Shown here: positions 14,157 through 25,700 of the stretch, in pieces | Numbering within the stretch: the stretch's first letter is position 1 | Layout of the letters: each line of letters starts with the position of its first letter | Source of the DNA: Allodiplogaster sudhausi | Lineage: Eukaryota > Nematoda > Chromadorea > Rhabditida > Diplogasteridae | Direction: 5' to 3' | NCBI GenBank assembly: GCA_945643635.1 | Contig: CALZFC010000056.1 | Span: 903,501 to 967,500 of the forward strand | Length of the DNA: 64,000 nt | The notes under the pieces: generated by a model | What the model was told of the DNA's origin: nothing | What the model saw: only the letters and a program-made list of their open reading frames with translations | The model's database searches: none | Program-made: the position numbers and the translations under genes

Positions 14157-15126
14157 CAGTCGTTCCTTCCTTCCACTCAATGCACACTGCGTTGTGTGCG
14201 AAGCAGCACAGGCGGCTGCTGCGAGATTGGAATAGAAGCGATGCCTGAGGAGAAAAGAGATCCATCCGTCGTCTTCTGGCTTCTCTTACCAATTAGGGTC
14301 ATTAATGTGTAAGGAAGAAGCTTCTCCGGGATCGACGAGCTGACTCGAAACTTCCAATGACTCGCCTATCACTTCATCGCCATCTCAAAGAACATTCTCT
14401 ATTCTGATCTACCATAAGCTAGAAGTACCTTCTGATCTGCTGAAGAAGATCTTTTCGAGAGAGGGTGAATGAGGAGAGAGCAGGCCCTGCTTATCCACTA
14501 CACACACTCCAGTCACCCCTCCGAGAAGGGACACAACATCCGGTGATTCCCAAAACTCTCAAATACTACACAATTTAATTTTGATGCTTTCCAACTGAAA
14601 TTTCAGTGAAACCTTGAGACTTTCGCCATGCAAGAAGCAACCATGGAAAGACAGGACGACTGTCTTCACGGCCAACGCTCATCCTATCGTCTTCATCACT
14701 CAGAAGAAGTGATGTTGAAGTGTTATTCCTAGAAGTGCGATTGAGAGAGATACAAAGAGAGAGAGAGAGAGAGAGAGAGAGATTCGGCTAATCTTACAGT
14801 ATAATGACGAAAGAGTATATGATGGGTACGGAAATCAAGAGAAGCGGAAGAACGCAGAGTGCAGGAACTGCGAAGATATACCTAAAAGGGAAGATCGTGC
14901 ATGTACATAATAGTTGTTTGCCAGCTTCCGAAGACCTCGTGCCCATGATGTCATCTTCTGCAGCCAAATAGAAGCGGAGAGAAGAGGCGGAGATGCTGAG
15001 AGAAAAGAAGAGAGCGAGTAGAATTGCGTAGCGAGTGGAGAGGAGGGAACAACGGTCTTCTGGGGAAGCAGATTTCTTCTCATTCTCCAGCCGCCGTAGT
15101 AAAGTGTCGCTTTTTGAGGGGTAATC
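14083..15126 (-). CDS. TMEM94: TMEM94 internal exons, block copy S1 (intact)
   Basis: Five exons with continuous phase: 15,126-14,798, 14,728-14,613, 14,557-14,429, 14,371-14,290, 14,244-14,083. They encode the two membrane helices around CSLLSTRYAILLAL and FRYIFAVPALCVLPLLLI, then PVFPWLLLAWRKSQ, the diagnostic VTGVCVVDKQGLLSPHSP segment, LHINDPNW, and the exon ending HCLCSLQSLLQ. This matches the order in TMEM94 proteins. The first 36 nt of the first exon (15,126-15,091) come from a transposon terminal repeat. The last exon ends CTACA|GTAAGA at the first minisatellite donor and continues in phase into the exon at 10,916. This is the block nearest the 3' exons, so it is the likeliest one used in the mRNA. 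Confidence 0.82.
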
Positions 15127-16040
15127 CTGAGGTTGTTACCCATGAGGGTAAAACCATTACCACTCAGTTTCGCCGGGCATTATCCTGAGGGTAATGTCAG
15201 CTGAAAGATGCTATCTTTTCCTTTCGTATATTCTTTGCTGCTGTCATCCATCCCTCAGTCATCCCTGCTCCATTCCTGCTTCATCTTCATTCTTCTGTCG
15301 CTCCTATTTGGGACCATTCCGATGCGGACTACAACTACACCTTGCTGCAGCACACTTTATATCCATCATTTTCTTATTGGAAATTCACCTACAGCAAAAA
15401 CAGCTATTTGTAACAATAATGTTATCAAACAGTGAATGAGAAGCTAATGGATGGGTCTAAACAAGAGTGTACATGGAAATCAGCCTTACAAAAGAGAAAA
15501 GAAGAAAAGAGGAAGAAAAACAAAAACACAAGAGGAAAAATCTGCGTATAATACATACTAAAATGAGCTATTTGTTTTCATTAAGTTGAACATTATCCAC
15601 GCCATCACTAACTACCAAGTTACAAGGAATATCCTATAATAAAGTCGCTTTCTAGCACAAGAACTAGTAACTGTGGCAAGGAACAACAGACTCTGAGCTG
15701 CTGGATCTTTCACTTTCAATGTGTTCCTGAATCCGCAAGCTTAACTTATACCAAAAGAAAAAATGGAGGGAGAGCAAACACACAGATCACATCCATTCCA
15801 CAACACAACAGGAATTTCCAGCATAAATACGGAATCATGGTAGAATCAAGATTCAAGTATGCATTCCAGATGGCCGAGACGGTACCGAAGGGAATACAGT
15901 GGGGAATGGCGAAACAGATGTCGAATCCCTTGGCGCTGCAGTGAGAGTCGCGGCAGGATCAAGCGTCAGACCAACTGAAGAAGAATTTTGAATTACATAT
16001 GAAAATCCACCGTATTCAAAGTAGAAAGGAACATTCCCAA
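14157..16040. repeat. 1.88-kb tandem block, copy S1
   Basis: One of four near-identical blocks (14,157-16,040; 17,855-19,739; 40,144-42,021; 42,121-44,000) separated by 78-bp arrays. Each holds four complete TMEM94 exons and the start of a fifth (lower coordinates), the terminal inverted repeat of the disrupting transposon (from 15,091 here), and about 0.9 kb of transposon interior ending ...GAACATTCCCAA. S1 and S2 form one sequence subfamily. Open frames on the plus strand near 15,194-15,439 recur in all four copies but show no splice or family support. Confidence 0.93.
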
Positions 16041-17854
16041 AGAGAGGAAGAGAGGGAGTCTTACTGTAGAAGAGATTGGAGGGAGCAGAGGCAATGAGTA
16101 GAGGGAAGAAGAGAAGGGAGAGAGGAAGATAGGGAGTCTTACTGTAGAAGAGATTGGAGGGAGCAGAGGCAATGAGTAGAGGGAAGAAGAGAAGGGAGAG
16201 AGGAAGAGAGGGAGTCTTACTGTAGAAGAGATTGGAGGGAGCAGAGGCAATGAGTAGAGGGAAGAAGAGAAGGGAGAGAGGAAGAGAGGGAGTCTTACTG
16301 TAGAAGAGATTGGAGGGAGCAGAGGCAATGAGTAGAGGGAAGAAGAGAAGGGAGAGAGGAAGAGAGGGAGTCTTACTGTAGAAGAGATTGGAGGGAGCAG
16401 AGGCAATGAGTAGAGGGAAGAAGAGAAGGGAGAGAGGAAGAGAGGGAGTCTTACTGTAGAAGAGATTGGAGGGAGCAGAGGCAATGAGTAGAGGGAAGAA
16501 GAGAAGGGAGAGAGGAAGAGAGGGAGTCTTACTGTAGAAGAGATTGGAGGGAGCAGAGGCAATGAGTAGAGGGAAAAAGAGAAGTGAGAGAGGAAGAGAG
16601 GGAGTCTTACTGTAGAAGAGATTGGAGGGAGCAGAGGCAATGAGTAGAGGGAAGAAGAGAAGTGAGAGAGGAAGAGAGGGAGTCTTACTGTAGAAGAGAT
16701 TGGAATGAGCAGAGGCAATGAGTAGAGGGAAGAAGAGAAGTGAGAGAGGAAGAGAGGGAGTCTTACTGTAGAAGAGATTGGAGGGAGCAGAGGCAATGAG
16801 TAGAGGGAAGAAGAGAAGGGAGAGAGGAAGAGAGGGAGTCTTACTGTAGAAGAGATTGGAGGGAGCAGAGGCAATGAGTAGAGGGAAGAAGAGAAGGGAG
16901 AGAGGAAGAGAGGGAGTCTTACTGTAGAAGAGATTGGAGGGAGCAGAGGCAATGAGTAGAGGGAAGAAGAGAAGGGAGAGAGGAAGAGAGGGAGTCTTAC
17001 TGTAGAAGAGATTGGAGGGAGCAGAGGCAATGAGTAGAGGGAAGAAGAGAAGGGAGAGAGGAAGAGAGGGAGTCTTACTGTAGAAGAGATTGGAGGGAGC
17101 AGAGGCAATGAGTAGAGGGAAGAAGAGAAGGGAGAGAGGAAGAGAGGGAGTCTTACTGTAGAAGAGATTGGAGGGAGCAGAGGCAATGAGTAGAGGGAAG
17201 AAGAGAAGGGAGAGAGGAAGAGAGGGAGTCTTACTGTAGAAGAGATTGGAGGGAGCAGAGGCAATGAGTAGAGGGAAGAAGGGAAGGGAGAGAGGAAGAG
17301 AGGGAGTCTTACTGTAGAAGAGATTGGAGGGAGCAGAGGCAATGAGTAGAGGGAAGAAGAGAAGGGAGAGAGGAAGAGAGGGAGTCTTACTGTAGAAGAG
17401 ATTGGAGGGAGCAGAGGCAATGAGTAGAGGGAAGAAGAGAAGGGAGAGAGGAAGAGAGGGAGTCTTACTGTAGAAGAGATTGGAGGGAGCAGAGGCAATG
17501 AGTAGAGGGAAGAAGAGAAGGGAGAGAGGAAGAGAGGGAGTCTTACTGTAGAAGAGATTGGAGGGAGCAGAGGCAATGAGTAGAGGGAAGAAGAGAAGGG
17601 AGAGAGGAAGAGAGGGAGTCTTACTGTAGAAGAGATTGGAGGGAGCAGAGGCAATGAGTAGAGGGAAGAAGAGAAGGGAGAGAGGAAGAGAGGGAGTCTT
17701 ACTGTAGAAGAGATTGGAGGGAGCAGAGGCAATGAGTAGAGGGAAGAAGAGAAGGGAGAGAGGAAGAGAGGGAGTCTTACTGTAGAAGAGATTGGAGGGA
17801 GCAGAGGCAATGAGTAGAGGGAAGAAGAGAAGGGAGAGAGGAAGAGAGGGAGTC
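16041..17854. repeat. 78-bp minisatellite array B (~23 copies)
   Basis: Same 78-bp unit and orientation as array A, 1,814 bp long. It starts abruptly after ...ACATTCCCAA with a partial unit (AGAGAGGAAGAGAGGG) and ends ...GAGTC|CAGTCGTTCC, exactly as the other arrays do. A run of variants (AAAAAGAGAAGTGAG, then GAAGTGAG, then GATTGGAATGAGC) at about 16,570-16,745 recurs in the same order in arrays A and C, showing that the arrays share block ancestry. Confidence 0.97.
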
Positions 17855-18453
17855 CAGTCGTTCCTTCCTTCCACTCAATGCACACTGCGTTGTGTGCGAA
17901 GCAGCACAGGCGGCTGCTGCGAGATTGGAATAGAAGCGATGCCTGAGGAGAAAAGAGATCCATCCGTCGTCTTCTGGCTTCTCTTACCAATTAGGGTCAT
18001 TAATGTGTAAGGAAGAAGCTTCTCCGGGATCGACGAGCTGACTCGAAACTTCCAATGACTCGCCTATCACTTCATCGCCATCTCAAAGAACATTCTCTAT
18101 TCTGATCTACCATAAGCTAGAAGTACCTTCTGATCTGCTGAAGAAGATCTTTTCGAGAGAGGGTGAATGAGGAGAGAGCAGGCCCTGCTTATCCACTACA
18201 CACACTCCAGTCACCCCTCCGAGAAGGGACACAACATCCGGTGATTCCCAAAACTCTCAAATACTACACAATTTAATTTTGATGCTTTCCAACTGAAATT
18301 TCAGTGAAACCTTGAGACTTTCGCCATGCAAGAAGCAACCATGGAAAGACAGGACGACTGTCTTCACGGCCAACGCTCATCCTATCGTCTTCATCACTCA
18401 GAAGAAGTGATGTTGAAGTGTTATTCCTAGAAGTGCGATTGAGAGAGATACAA

Positions 18454-18484
<31 letters not shown>

Positions 18485-18825
18485 GGCTAATCTTACAGTA
18501 TAATGACGAAAGAGTATATGATGGGTACGGAAATCAAGAGAAGCGGAAGAACGCAGAGTGCAGGAACTGCGAAGATATACCTAAAAGGGAAGATCGTGCA
18601 TGTACATAATAGTTGTTTGCCAGCTTCCGAAGACCTCGTGCCCATGATGTCATCTTCTGCAGCCAAATAGAAGCGGAGAGAAGAGGCGGAGATGCTGAGA
18701 GAAAAGAAGAGAGCGAGTAGAATTGCGTAGCGAGTGGAGAGGAGGGAACAACGGTCTTCTGGGGAAGCAGATTTCTTCTCATTCTCCAGCCGCCGTAGTA
18801 AAGTGTCGCTTTTTGAGGGGTAATC
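17781..18825 (-). CDS. TMEM94: TMEM94 internal exons, block copy S2 (intact duplicate)
   Basis: Second copy of the same five exons, shifted 3,698-3,699 bp from S1, with the same splice sites and no frame-breaking change that I can see. It retains the 4 bases (GATT on the plus strand, in CCGGTGATTCCC near 18,240) missing from S3 and S4. Whether it is used is unclear: splicing S2 and S1 together would repeat part of the protein, so at most one of them should contribute to a normal mRNA. Confidence 0.7.
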
Positions 18826-19739
18826 CTGAGGTTGTTACCCATGAGGGTAAAACCATTACCACTCAGTTTCGCCGGGCATTATCCTGAGGGTAATGTCAGC
18901 TGAAAGATGCTATCTTTTCCTTTCGTATATTCTTTGCTGCTGTCATCCATCCCTCAGTCATCCCTGCTCCATTCCTGCTTCATCTTCATTCTTCTGTCGC
19001 TCCTATTTGGGACCATTCCGATGCGGACTACAACTACACCTTGCTGCAGCACACTTTATATCCATCATTTTCTTATTGGAAATTCACCTACAGCAAAAAC
19101 AGCTATTTGTAACAATAATGTTATCAAACAGTGAATGAGAAGCTAATGGATGGGTCTAAACAAGAGTGTACATGGAAATCAGCCTTACAAAAGAGAAAAG
19201 AAGAAAAGAGGAAGAAAAACAAAAACACAAGAGGAAAAATCTGCGTATAATACATACTAAAATGAGCTATTTGTTTTCATTAAGTTGAACATTATCCACG
19301 CCATCACTAACTACCAAGTTACAAGGAATATCCTATAATAAAGTCGCTTTCTAGCACAAGAACTAGTAACTGTGGCAAGGAACAACAGACTCTGAGCTGC
19401 TGGATCTTTCACTTTCAATGTGTTCCTGAATCCGCAAGCTTAACTTATACCAAAAGAAAAAATGGAGGGAGAGCAAACACACAGATCACATCCATTCCAC
19501 AACACAACAGGAATTTCCAGCATAAATACGGAATCATGGTAGAATCAAGATTCAAGTATGCATTCCAGATGGCCGAGACGGTACCGAAGGGAATACAGTG
19601 GGGAATGGCGAAACAGATGTCGAATCCCTTGGCGCTGCAGTGAGAGTCGCGGCAGGATCAAGCGTCAGACCAACTGAAGAAGAATTTTGAATTACATATG
19701 AAAATCCACCGTATTCAAAGTAGAAAGGAACATTCCCAA
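17855..19739. repeat. 1.88-kb tandem block, copy S2
   Basis: Near-identical to S1 over its whole length; the differences I noticed are in the (GA)n run at about 18,456-18,481. The transposon terminal repeat starts at 18,790. It joins array C at 19,740 through the same ACATTCCCAA|AGAGAGGAAG junction as S1 with array B. Confidence 0.93.
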
Positions 19740-22700
19740 AGAGAGGAAGAGAGGGAGTCTTACTGTAGAAGAGATTGGAGGGAGCAGAGGCAATGAGTAG
19801 AGGGAAGAAGAGAAGGGAGAGAGGAAGATAGGGAGTCTTACTGTAGAAGAGATTGGAGGGAGCAGAGGCAATGAGTAGAGGGAAGAAGAGAAGGGAGAGA
19901 GGAAGAGAGGGAGTCTTACTGTAGAAGAGATTGGAGGGAGCAGAGGCAATGAGTAGAGGGAAGAAGAGAAGGGAGAGAGGAAGAGAGGGAGTCTTACTGT
20001 AGAAGAGATTGGAGGGAGCAGAGGCAATGAGTAGAGGGAAGAAGAGAAGGGAGAGAGGAAGAGAGGGAGTCTTACTGTAGAAGAGATTGGAGGGAGCAGA
20101 GGCAATGAGTAGAGGGAAGAAGAGAAGGGAGAGAGGAAGAGAGGGAGTCTTACTGTAGAAGAGATTGGAGGGAGCAGAGGCAATGAGTAGAGGGAAGAAG
20201 AGAAGGGAGAGAGGAAGAGAGGGAGTCTTACTGTAGAAGAGATTGGAGGGAGCAGAGGCAATGAGTAGAGGGAAAAAGAGAAGTGAGAGAGGAAGAGAGG
20301 GAGTCTTACTGTAGAAGAGATTGGAGGGAGCAGAGGCAATGAGTAGAGGGAAGAAGAGAAGTGAGAGAGGAAGAGAGGGAGTCTTACTGTAGAAGAGATT
20401 GGAATGAGCAGAGGCAATGAGTAGAGGGAAGAAGAGAAGTGAGAGAGGAAGAGAGGGAGTCTTACTGTAGAAGAGATTGGAGGGAGCAGAGGCAATGAGT
20501 AGAGGGAAGAAGAGAAGGGAGAGAGGAAGAGAGGGAGTCTTACTGTAGAAGAGATTGGAGGGAGCAGAGGCAATGAGTAGAGGGAAGAAGAGAAGGGAGA
20601 GAGGAAGAGAGGGAGTCTTACTGTAGAAGAGATTGGAGGGAGCAGAGGCAATGAGTAGAGGGAAGAAGAGAAGGGAGAGAGGAAGAGAGGGAGTCTTACT
20701 GTAGAAGAGATTGGAGGGAGCAGAGGCAATGAGTAGAGGGAAGAAGAGAAGGGAGAGAGGAAGAGAGGGAGTCTTACTGTAGAAGAGATTGGAGGGAGCA
20801 GAGGCAATGAGTAGAGGGAAGAAGAGAAGGGAGAGAGGAAGAGAGGGAGTCTTACTGTAGAAGAGATTGGAGGGAGCAGAGGCAATGAGTAGAGGGAAGA
20901 AGAGAAGGGAGAGAGGAAGAGAGGGAGTCTTACTGTAGAAGAGATTGGAGGGAGCAGAGGCAATGAGTAGAGGGAAGAAGGGAAGGGAGAGAGGAAGAGA
21001 GGGAGTCTTACTGTAGAAGAGATTGGAGGGAGCAGAGGCAATGAGTAGAGGGAAGAAGAGAAGGGAGAGAGGAAGAGAGGGAGTCTTACTGTAGAAGAGA
21101 TTGGAGGGAGCAGAGGCAATGAGTAGAGGGAAGAAGAGAAGGGAGAGAGGAAGAGAGGGAGTCTTACTGTAGAAGAGATTGGAGGGAGCAGAGGCAATGA
21201 GTAGAGGGAAGAAGAGAAGGGAGAGAGGAAGAGAGGGAGTCTTACTGTAGAAGAGATTGGAGGGAGCAGAGGCAATGAGTAGAGGGAAGAAGAGAAGGGA
21301 GAGAGGAAGAGAGGGAGTCTTACTGTAGAAGAGATTGGAGGGAGCAGAGGCAATGAGTAGAGGGAAGAAGAGAAGGGAGAGAGGAAGAGAGGGAGTCTTA
21401 CTGTTGAAGAGATTGGAGGGAGCAGAGGCAATGAGTAGAGGGAAGAAGAGAAGGGAGAGAGGAAGAGAGGGAGTCTTACTGTAGAAGAGATTGGAGGGAG
21501 CAGAGGCAATGAGTAGAGGGAAGAAGAGAAGGGAGAGAGGAAGAGAGGGAGTCTTACTGTTGAAGAGATTGGAGGGAGCAGAGGCAATGAGTAGAGGGAA
21601 GAAGAGAAGGGAGAGAGGAAGAGAGGGAGTCTTACTGTAGAAGAGATTGGAGGGAGCAGAGGCAATGAGTAGAGGGAAGAAGAGAAGGGAGAGAGGAAGA
21701 GAGGGAGTCTTACTGTAGAAGAGATTGTAGGGAGCAGAGGCAATGAGTAGAGGGAAGAAGAGAAGGGAGAGAGGAAGAGAGGGAGTCTTACTGTAGAAGA
21801 GATTGGAGGGAGCAGAGGCAATGAGTAGAGGGAAGAAGAGAAGGGAGAGAGGAAGAGAGGGAGTCTTACTGTAGAAGAGATTGGAGGGAGCAGAGGCAAT
21901 GAGTAGAGGGAAGAAGAGAAGGGAGAGAGGAAGAGAGGGAGTCTTACTGTAGAAGAGATTGGAGGGAGCAGAGGCAATGAGTAGAGGGAAGAAGAGAAGG
22001 GAGAGAGGAAGAGAGGGAGTCTTACTGTAGAAGAGATTGGAGGGAGCAGAGGCAATGAGTAGAGGGAAGAAGAGAAGGGAGAGAGGAAGAGAGGGAGTCT
22101 TACTGTAGAAGAGATTGGAGGGAGCAGAGGCATTGAGTAGAGGGAAGAAGAGAAGGGAGAGAGGAAGAGAGGGAGTCTTACTGTAGAAGAGATTGGAGGG
22201 AGCAGAGGCAATGAGTAGAGGGAAGAAGAGAAGGGAGAGAGGAAGAGAGGGAGTCTTACTGTAGAAGAGATTGGAGGGAGCAGAGGCAATGAGTAGAGGG
22301 AAGAAGAGAAGGGAGAGAGGAAGAGAGGGAGTCTTACTGTAGAAGAGATTGGAGGGAGCAGAGGCAATGAGTAGAGGGAAGAAGAGAAGGGAGAGAGGAA
22401 GAGAGGGAGTCTTACTGTAGAAGAGATTGGAGGGAGCAGAGGCAATGAGTAGAGGGAAGAAGAGAAGGGAGAGAGGAAGAGAGGGAGTCTTACTGTAGAA
22501 GAGATTGGAGGGAGCAGAGGCAATGAGTAGAGGGAAGAAGAGAAGGGAGAGGGAAGAGAGGGAGTCTTACTGTAGAAGAGATTGGAGGGAGCAGAGGCAA
22601 TGAGTAGAGGGAAGAAGAGAAGGGAGAGAGGAAGAGAGGGAGTCTTACTGTAGAAGAGATAGAGGGAGCAGAGGCAATGAGTAGAGGGAAGAAGAGAAGG

Positions 22701-25700
22701 GAGAGAGGAAGAGAGGGAGTCTTACTGTAGAAGAGATTGGAGGGAGCAGAGGCAATGAGTAGAGGGAAGAAGAGAAGGGAGAGAGGAAGAGAGGGAGTCT
22801 TACTGTAGAAGAGATTGGAGGGAGCAGAGGCAATGAGTAGAGGGAAGAAGAGAAGGGAGAGAGGAAGAGAGGGATTCTTACTGTAGAAGAGATTGGAGGG
22901 AGCAAAGGCAATGAGTAGAGGGAAGAAGAGAAGGAAGAGAGGAAGAGAGGGAGTCTTACTGTAGAAGAGATTGGAGGGAGCAGAGGCAATGAGTAGAGGG
23001 AAGAAGAGAAGGGAGAGAGGAAGAGAGGGAGTCTTACTGTAGAAGAGATTGGAGGGAGCAGAGGCAATGAGTAGAGGGAAGAAGAGAAGGGAGAGAGGAA
23101 GAGAGGGAGTCTTACTGTAGAAGAGATTGGAGGGAGCAGAGGCAATGAGTAGAGGGAAGAAGAGAAGGGAGAGAGGAAGAGAGGGAGTCTTACTGTAGAA
23201 GAGATTGGAGGGAGCAGAGGCAATGAGTAGAGGGAAGAAGAGAAGGGAGAGAGGAAGAGAGGGAGTCTTACTGTAGAAGAGATTGGAGGGAGCAGAGGCA
23301 ATGAGTAGAGGGAAGAAGAGAAGGGAGAGAGGAAGAGAGGGAGTCTTACTGTAGAAGAGATTGGAGGGAGCAGAGGCAATGAGTAGAGGGAAGAAGAGAA
23401 GGGAGAGAGGAAGAGAGGGAGTCTTACTGTAGAAGAGATTGGAGGGAGCAGAGGCAATGAGTAGAGGGAAGAAGAGAATGGAGAGAGGAAGAGAGGGAGT
23501 CTTACTGTAGAAGAGATTGGAGGGAGCAGAGGCAATGAGTAGAGGGAAGAAGAGAAGGGAGAGAGGAAGAGAGGGAGTCTTACTGTAGAAGAGATTGGGG
23601 GGAGCAGAGGCAATGAGTAGAGGGAAGAAGAGAAGGGAGAGAGGAAGAGAGGGAGTCTTACTGTAGAAGAGATTGGAGGGAGCAGAGGCAATGAGTAGAG
23701 GGAAGAAGAGAAGGGAGAGAGGAAGAGAGGGAGTCTTACTGTAGAAGAGATTGGAGGGAGCAGAGGCAATGAGTAGAGGGAAGAAGAGAAGGGAGAGAGG
23801 AAGAGAGGGAGTCTTACTGTAGAAGAGATTGGAGGGAGCAGAGGCATTGAGTAGAGGGAAGAAGAGAAGGGAGAGAGGAAGAGAGGGAGTCTTACTGTAG
23901 AAGAGATTGGAGGGAGCAGAGGCAATGAGTAGAGGGAAGAAGAGAAGGGAGAGAGGAAGAGAGGGAGTCTTACTGTAGAAGAGATTGGAGGGAGCAGAGG
24001 CAATGAGTAGAGGGAAGAAGAGAAGGGAGAGAGGAAGAGAGGGAGTCTTACTGTAGAAGAGATTGGAGGGAGCAGAGGCAATGAGTAGAGGGAAGAAGAG
24101 AAGGGAGAGAGGAAGAGAGGGAGTCTTACTGTAGAAGAGATTGGAGGGAGCAGAGGCAATGAGTAGAGGGAAGAAGAGAAGGGAGAGAGGAAGAGAGGGA
24201 GTCTTACTGTAGAAGAGATTGGAGGGAGCAGAGGCAATGAGTAGAGGGAAGAAGAGAAGGGAGAGAGGAAGAGAGGGAGTCTTACTGTAGAAGAGATTGG
24301 AGGGAGCAGAGGCAATGAGTAGAGGGAAGAAGAGAAGGGAGAGAGGAAGAGAGGGAGTCTTACTGTAGAAGAGATAGAGGGAGCAGAGGCAATGAGTAGA
24401 GGGAAGAAGAGAAGGGAGAGAGGAAGAGAGGGAGTCTTACTGTAGAAGAGATTGGAGGGAGCAGAGGCAATGAGTAGAGGGAAGAAGAGAAGGGAGAGAG
24501 GAAGAGAGGGAGTCTTACTGTAGAAGAGATTGGAGGGAGCAGAGGCAATGAGTAGAGGGAAGAAGAGAAGGGAGAGAGGAAGAGAGGGATTCTTACTGTA
24601 GAAGAGATTGGAGGGAGCAGAGGCAATGAGTAGAGGGAAGAAGAGAAGGAAGAGAGGAAGAGAGGGAGTCTTACTGTAGAAGAGATTGGAGGGAGCAGAG
24701 GCAATGAGTAGAGGGAAGAAGAGAAGGGAGAGAGGAAGAGAGGGAGTCTTACTGTAGAAGAGATTGGAGGGAGCAGAGGCAATGAGTAGAGGGAAGAAGA
24801 GAAGGGAGAGAGGAAGAGAGGGAGTCTTACTGTAGAAGAGATTGGAGGGAGCAGAGGCAATGAGTAGAGGGAAGAAGAGAAGGGAGAGAGGAAGAGAGGG
24901 AGTCTTACTGTAGAAGAGATTGGAGGGAGCAGAGGCAATGAGTAGAGGGAAGAAGAGAAGGGAGAGAGGAAGAGAGGGAGTCTTACTGTAGAAGAGATTG
25001 GAGGGAGCAGAGGCAATGAGTAGAGGGAAGAAGAGAAGGGAGAGAGGAAGAGAGGGAGTCTTACTGTAGAAGAGATTGGAGGGAGCAGAGGCAATGAGTA
25101 GAGGGAAGAAGAGAATGGAGAGAGGAAGAGAGGGAGTCTTACTGTAGAAGAGATTGGAGGGAGCAGAGGCAATGAGTAGAGGGAAGAAGAGAAGGGAGAG
25201 AGGAAGAGAGGGAGTCTTACTGTAGAAGAGATTGGGGGGAGCAGAGGCAATGAGTAGAGGGAAGAAGAGAAGGGAGAGAGGAAGAGAGGGAGTCTTACTG
25301 TAGAAGAGATTGGAGGGAGCAGAGGCAATGAGTAGAGGGAAGAAGAGAAGGGAGAGAGGAAGAGAGGGAGTCTTACTGTAGAAGAGATTGGAGGGAGCAG
25401 AGGCAATGAGTAGAGGGAAGAAGAGAAGGGAGAGAGGAAGAGAGGGAGTCTTACTGTAGAAGAGATTGGAGGGAGCAGAGGCAATGAGTAGAGGGAAGAA
25501 GAGAAGGGAGAGAGGAAGAGAGGGAGTCTTACTGTAGAAGAGATTGGAGGGAGCAGAGGCAATGAGTAGAGGGAAGAAGAGAATGGAGAGAGGAAGAGAG
25601 GGAGTCTTACTGTAGAAGAGATTGGAGGGAGCAGAGGCAATGAGTAGAGGGAAGAAGAGAAGGGAGAGAGGAAGAGAGGGAGTCTTACTGTAGAAGAGAT

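Noticed and set aside
14166..14292. Reading 14,292-14,166 as REARRRRMDLFSPQ...LCCFAHNAVCIEWKEG, which loosely resembles the TMEM94 CCVDKQG segment
   Set aside because: The true VCVVDKQGLLSPHSP segment is in the exon 14,557-14,429. A 45-nt intron at 14,289-14,245 and a different frame give a better, phase-consistent exon.
15194..15439. Plus-strand frame of 81 codons repeated in all four S blocks
   Set aside because: Repetition is explained by block duplication; there is no splice, domain or codon evidence.
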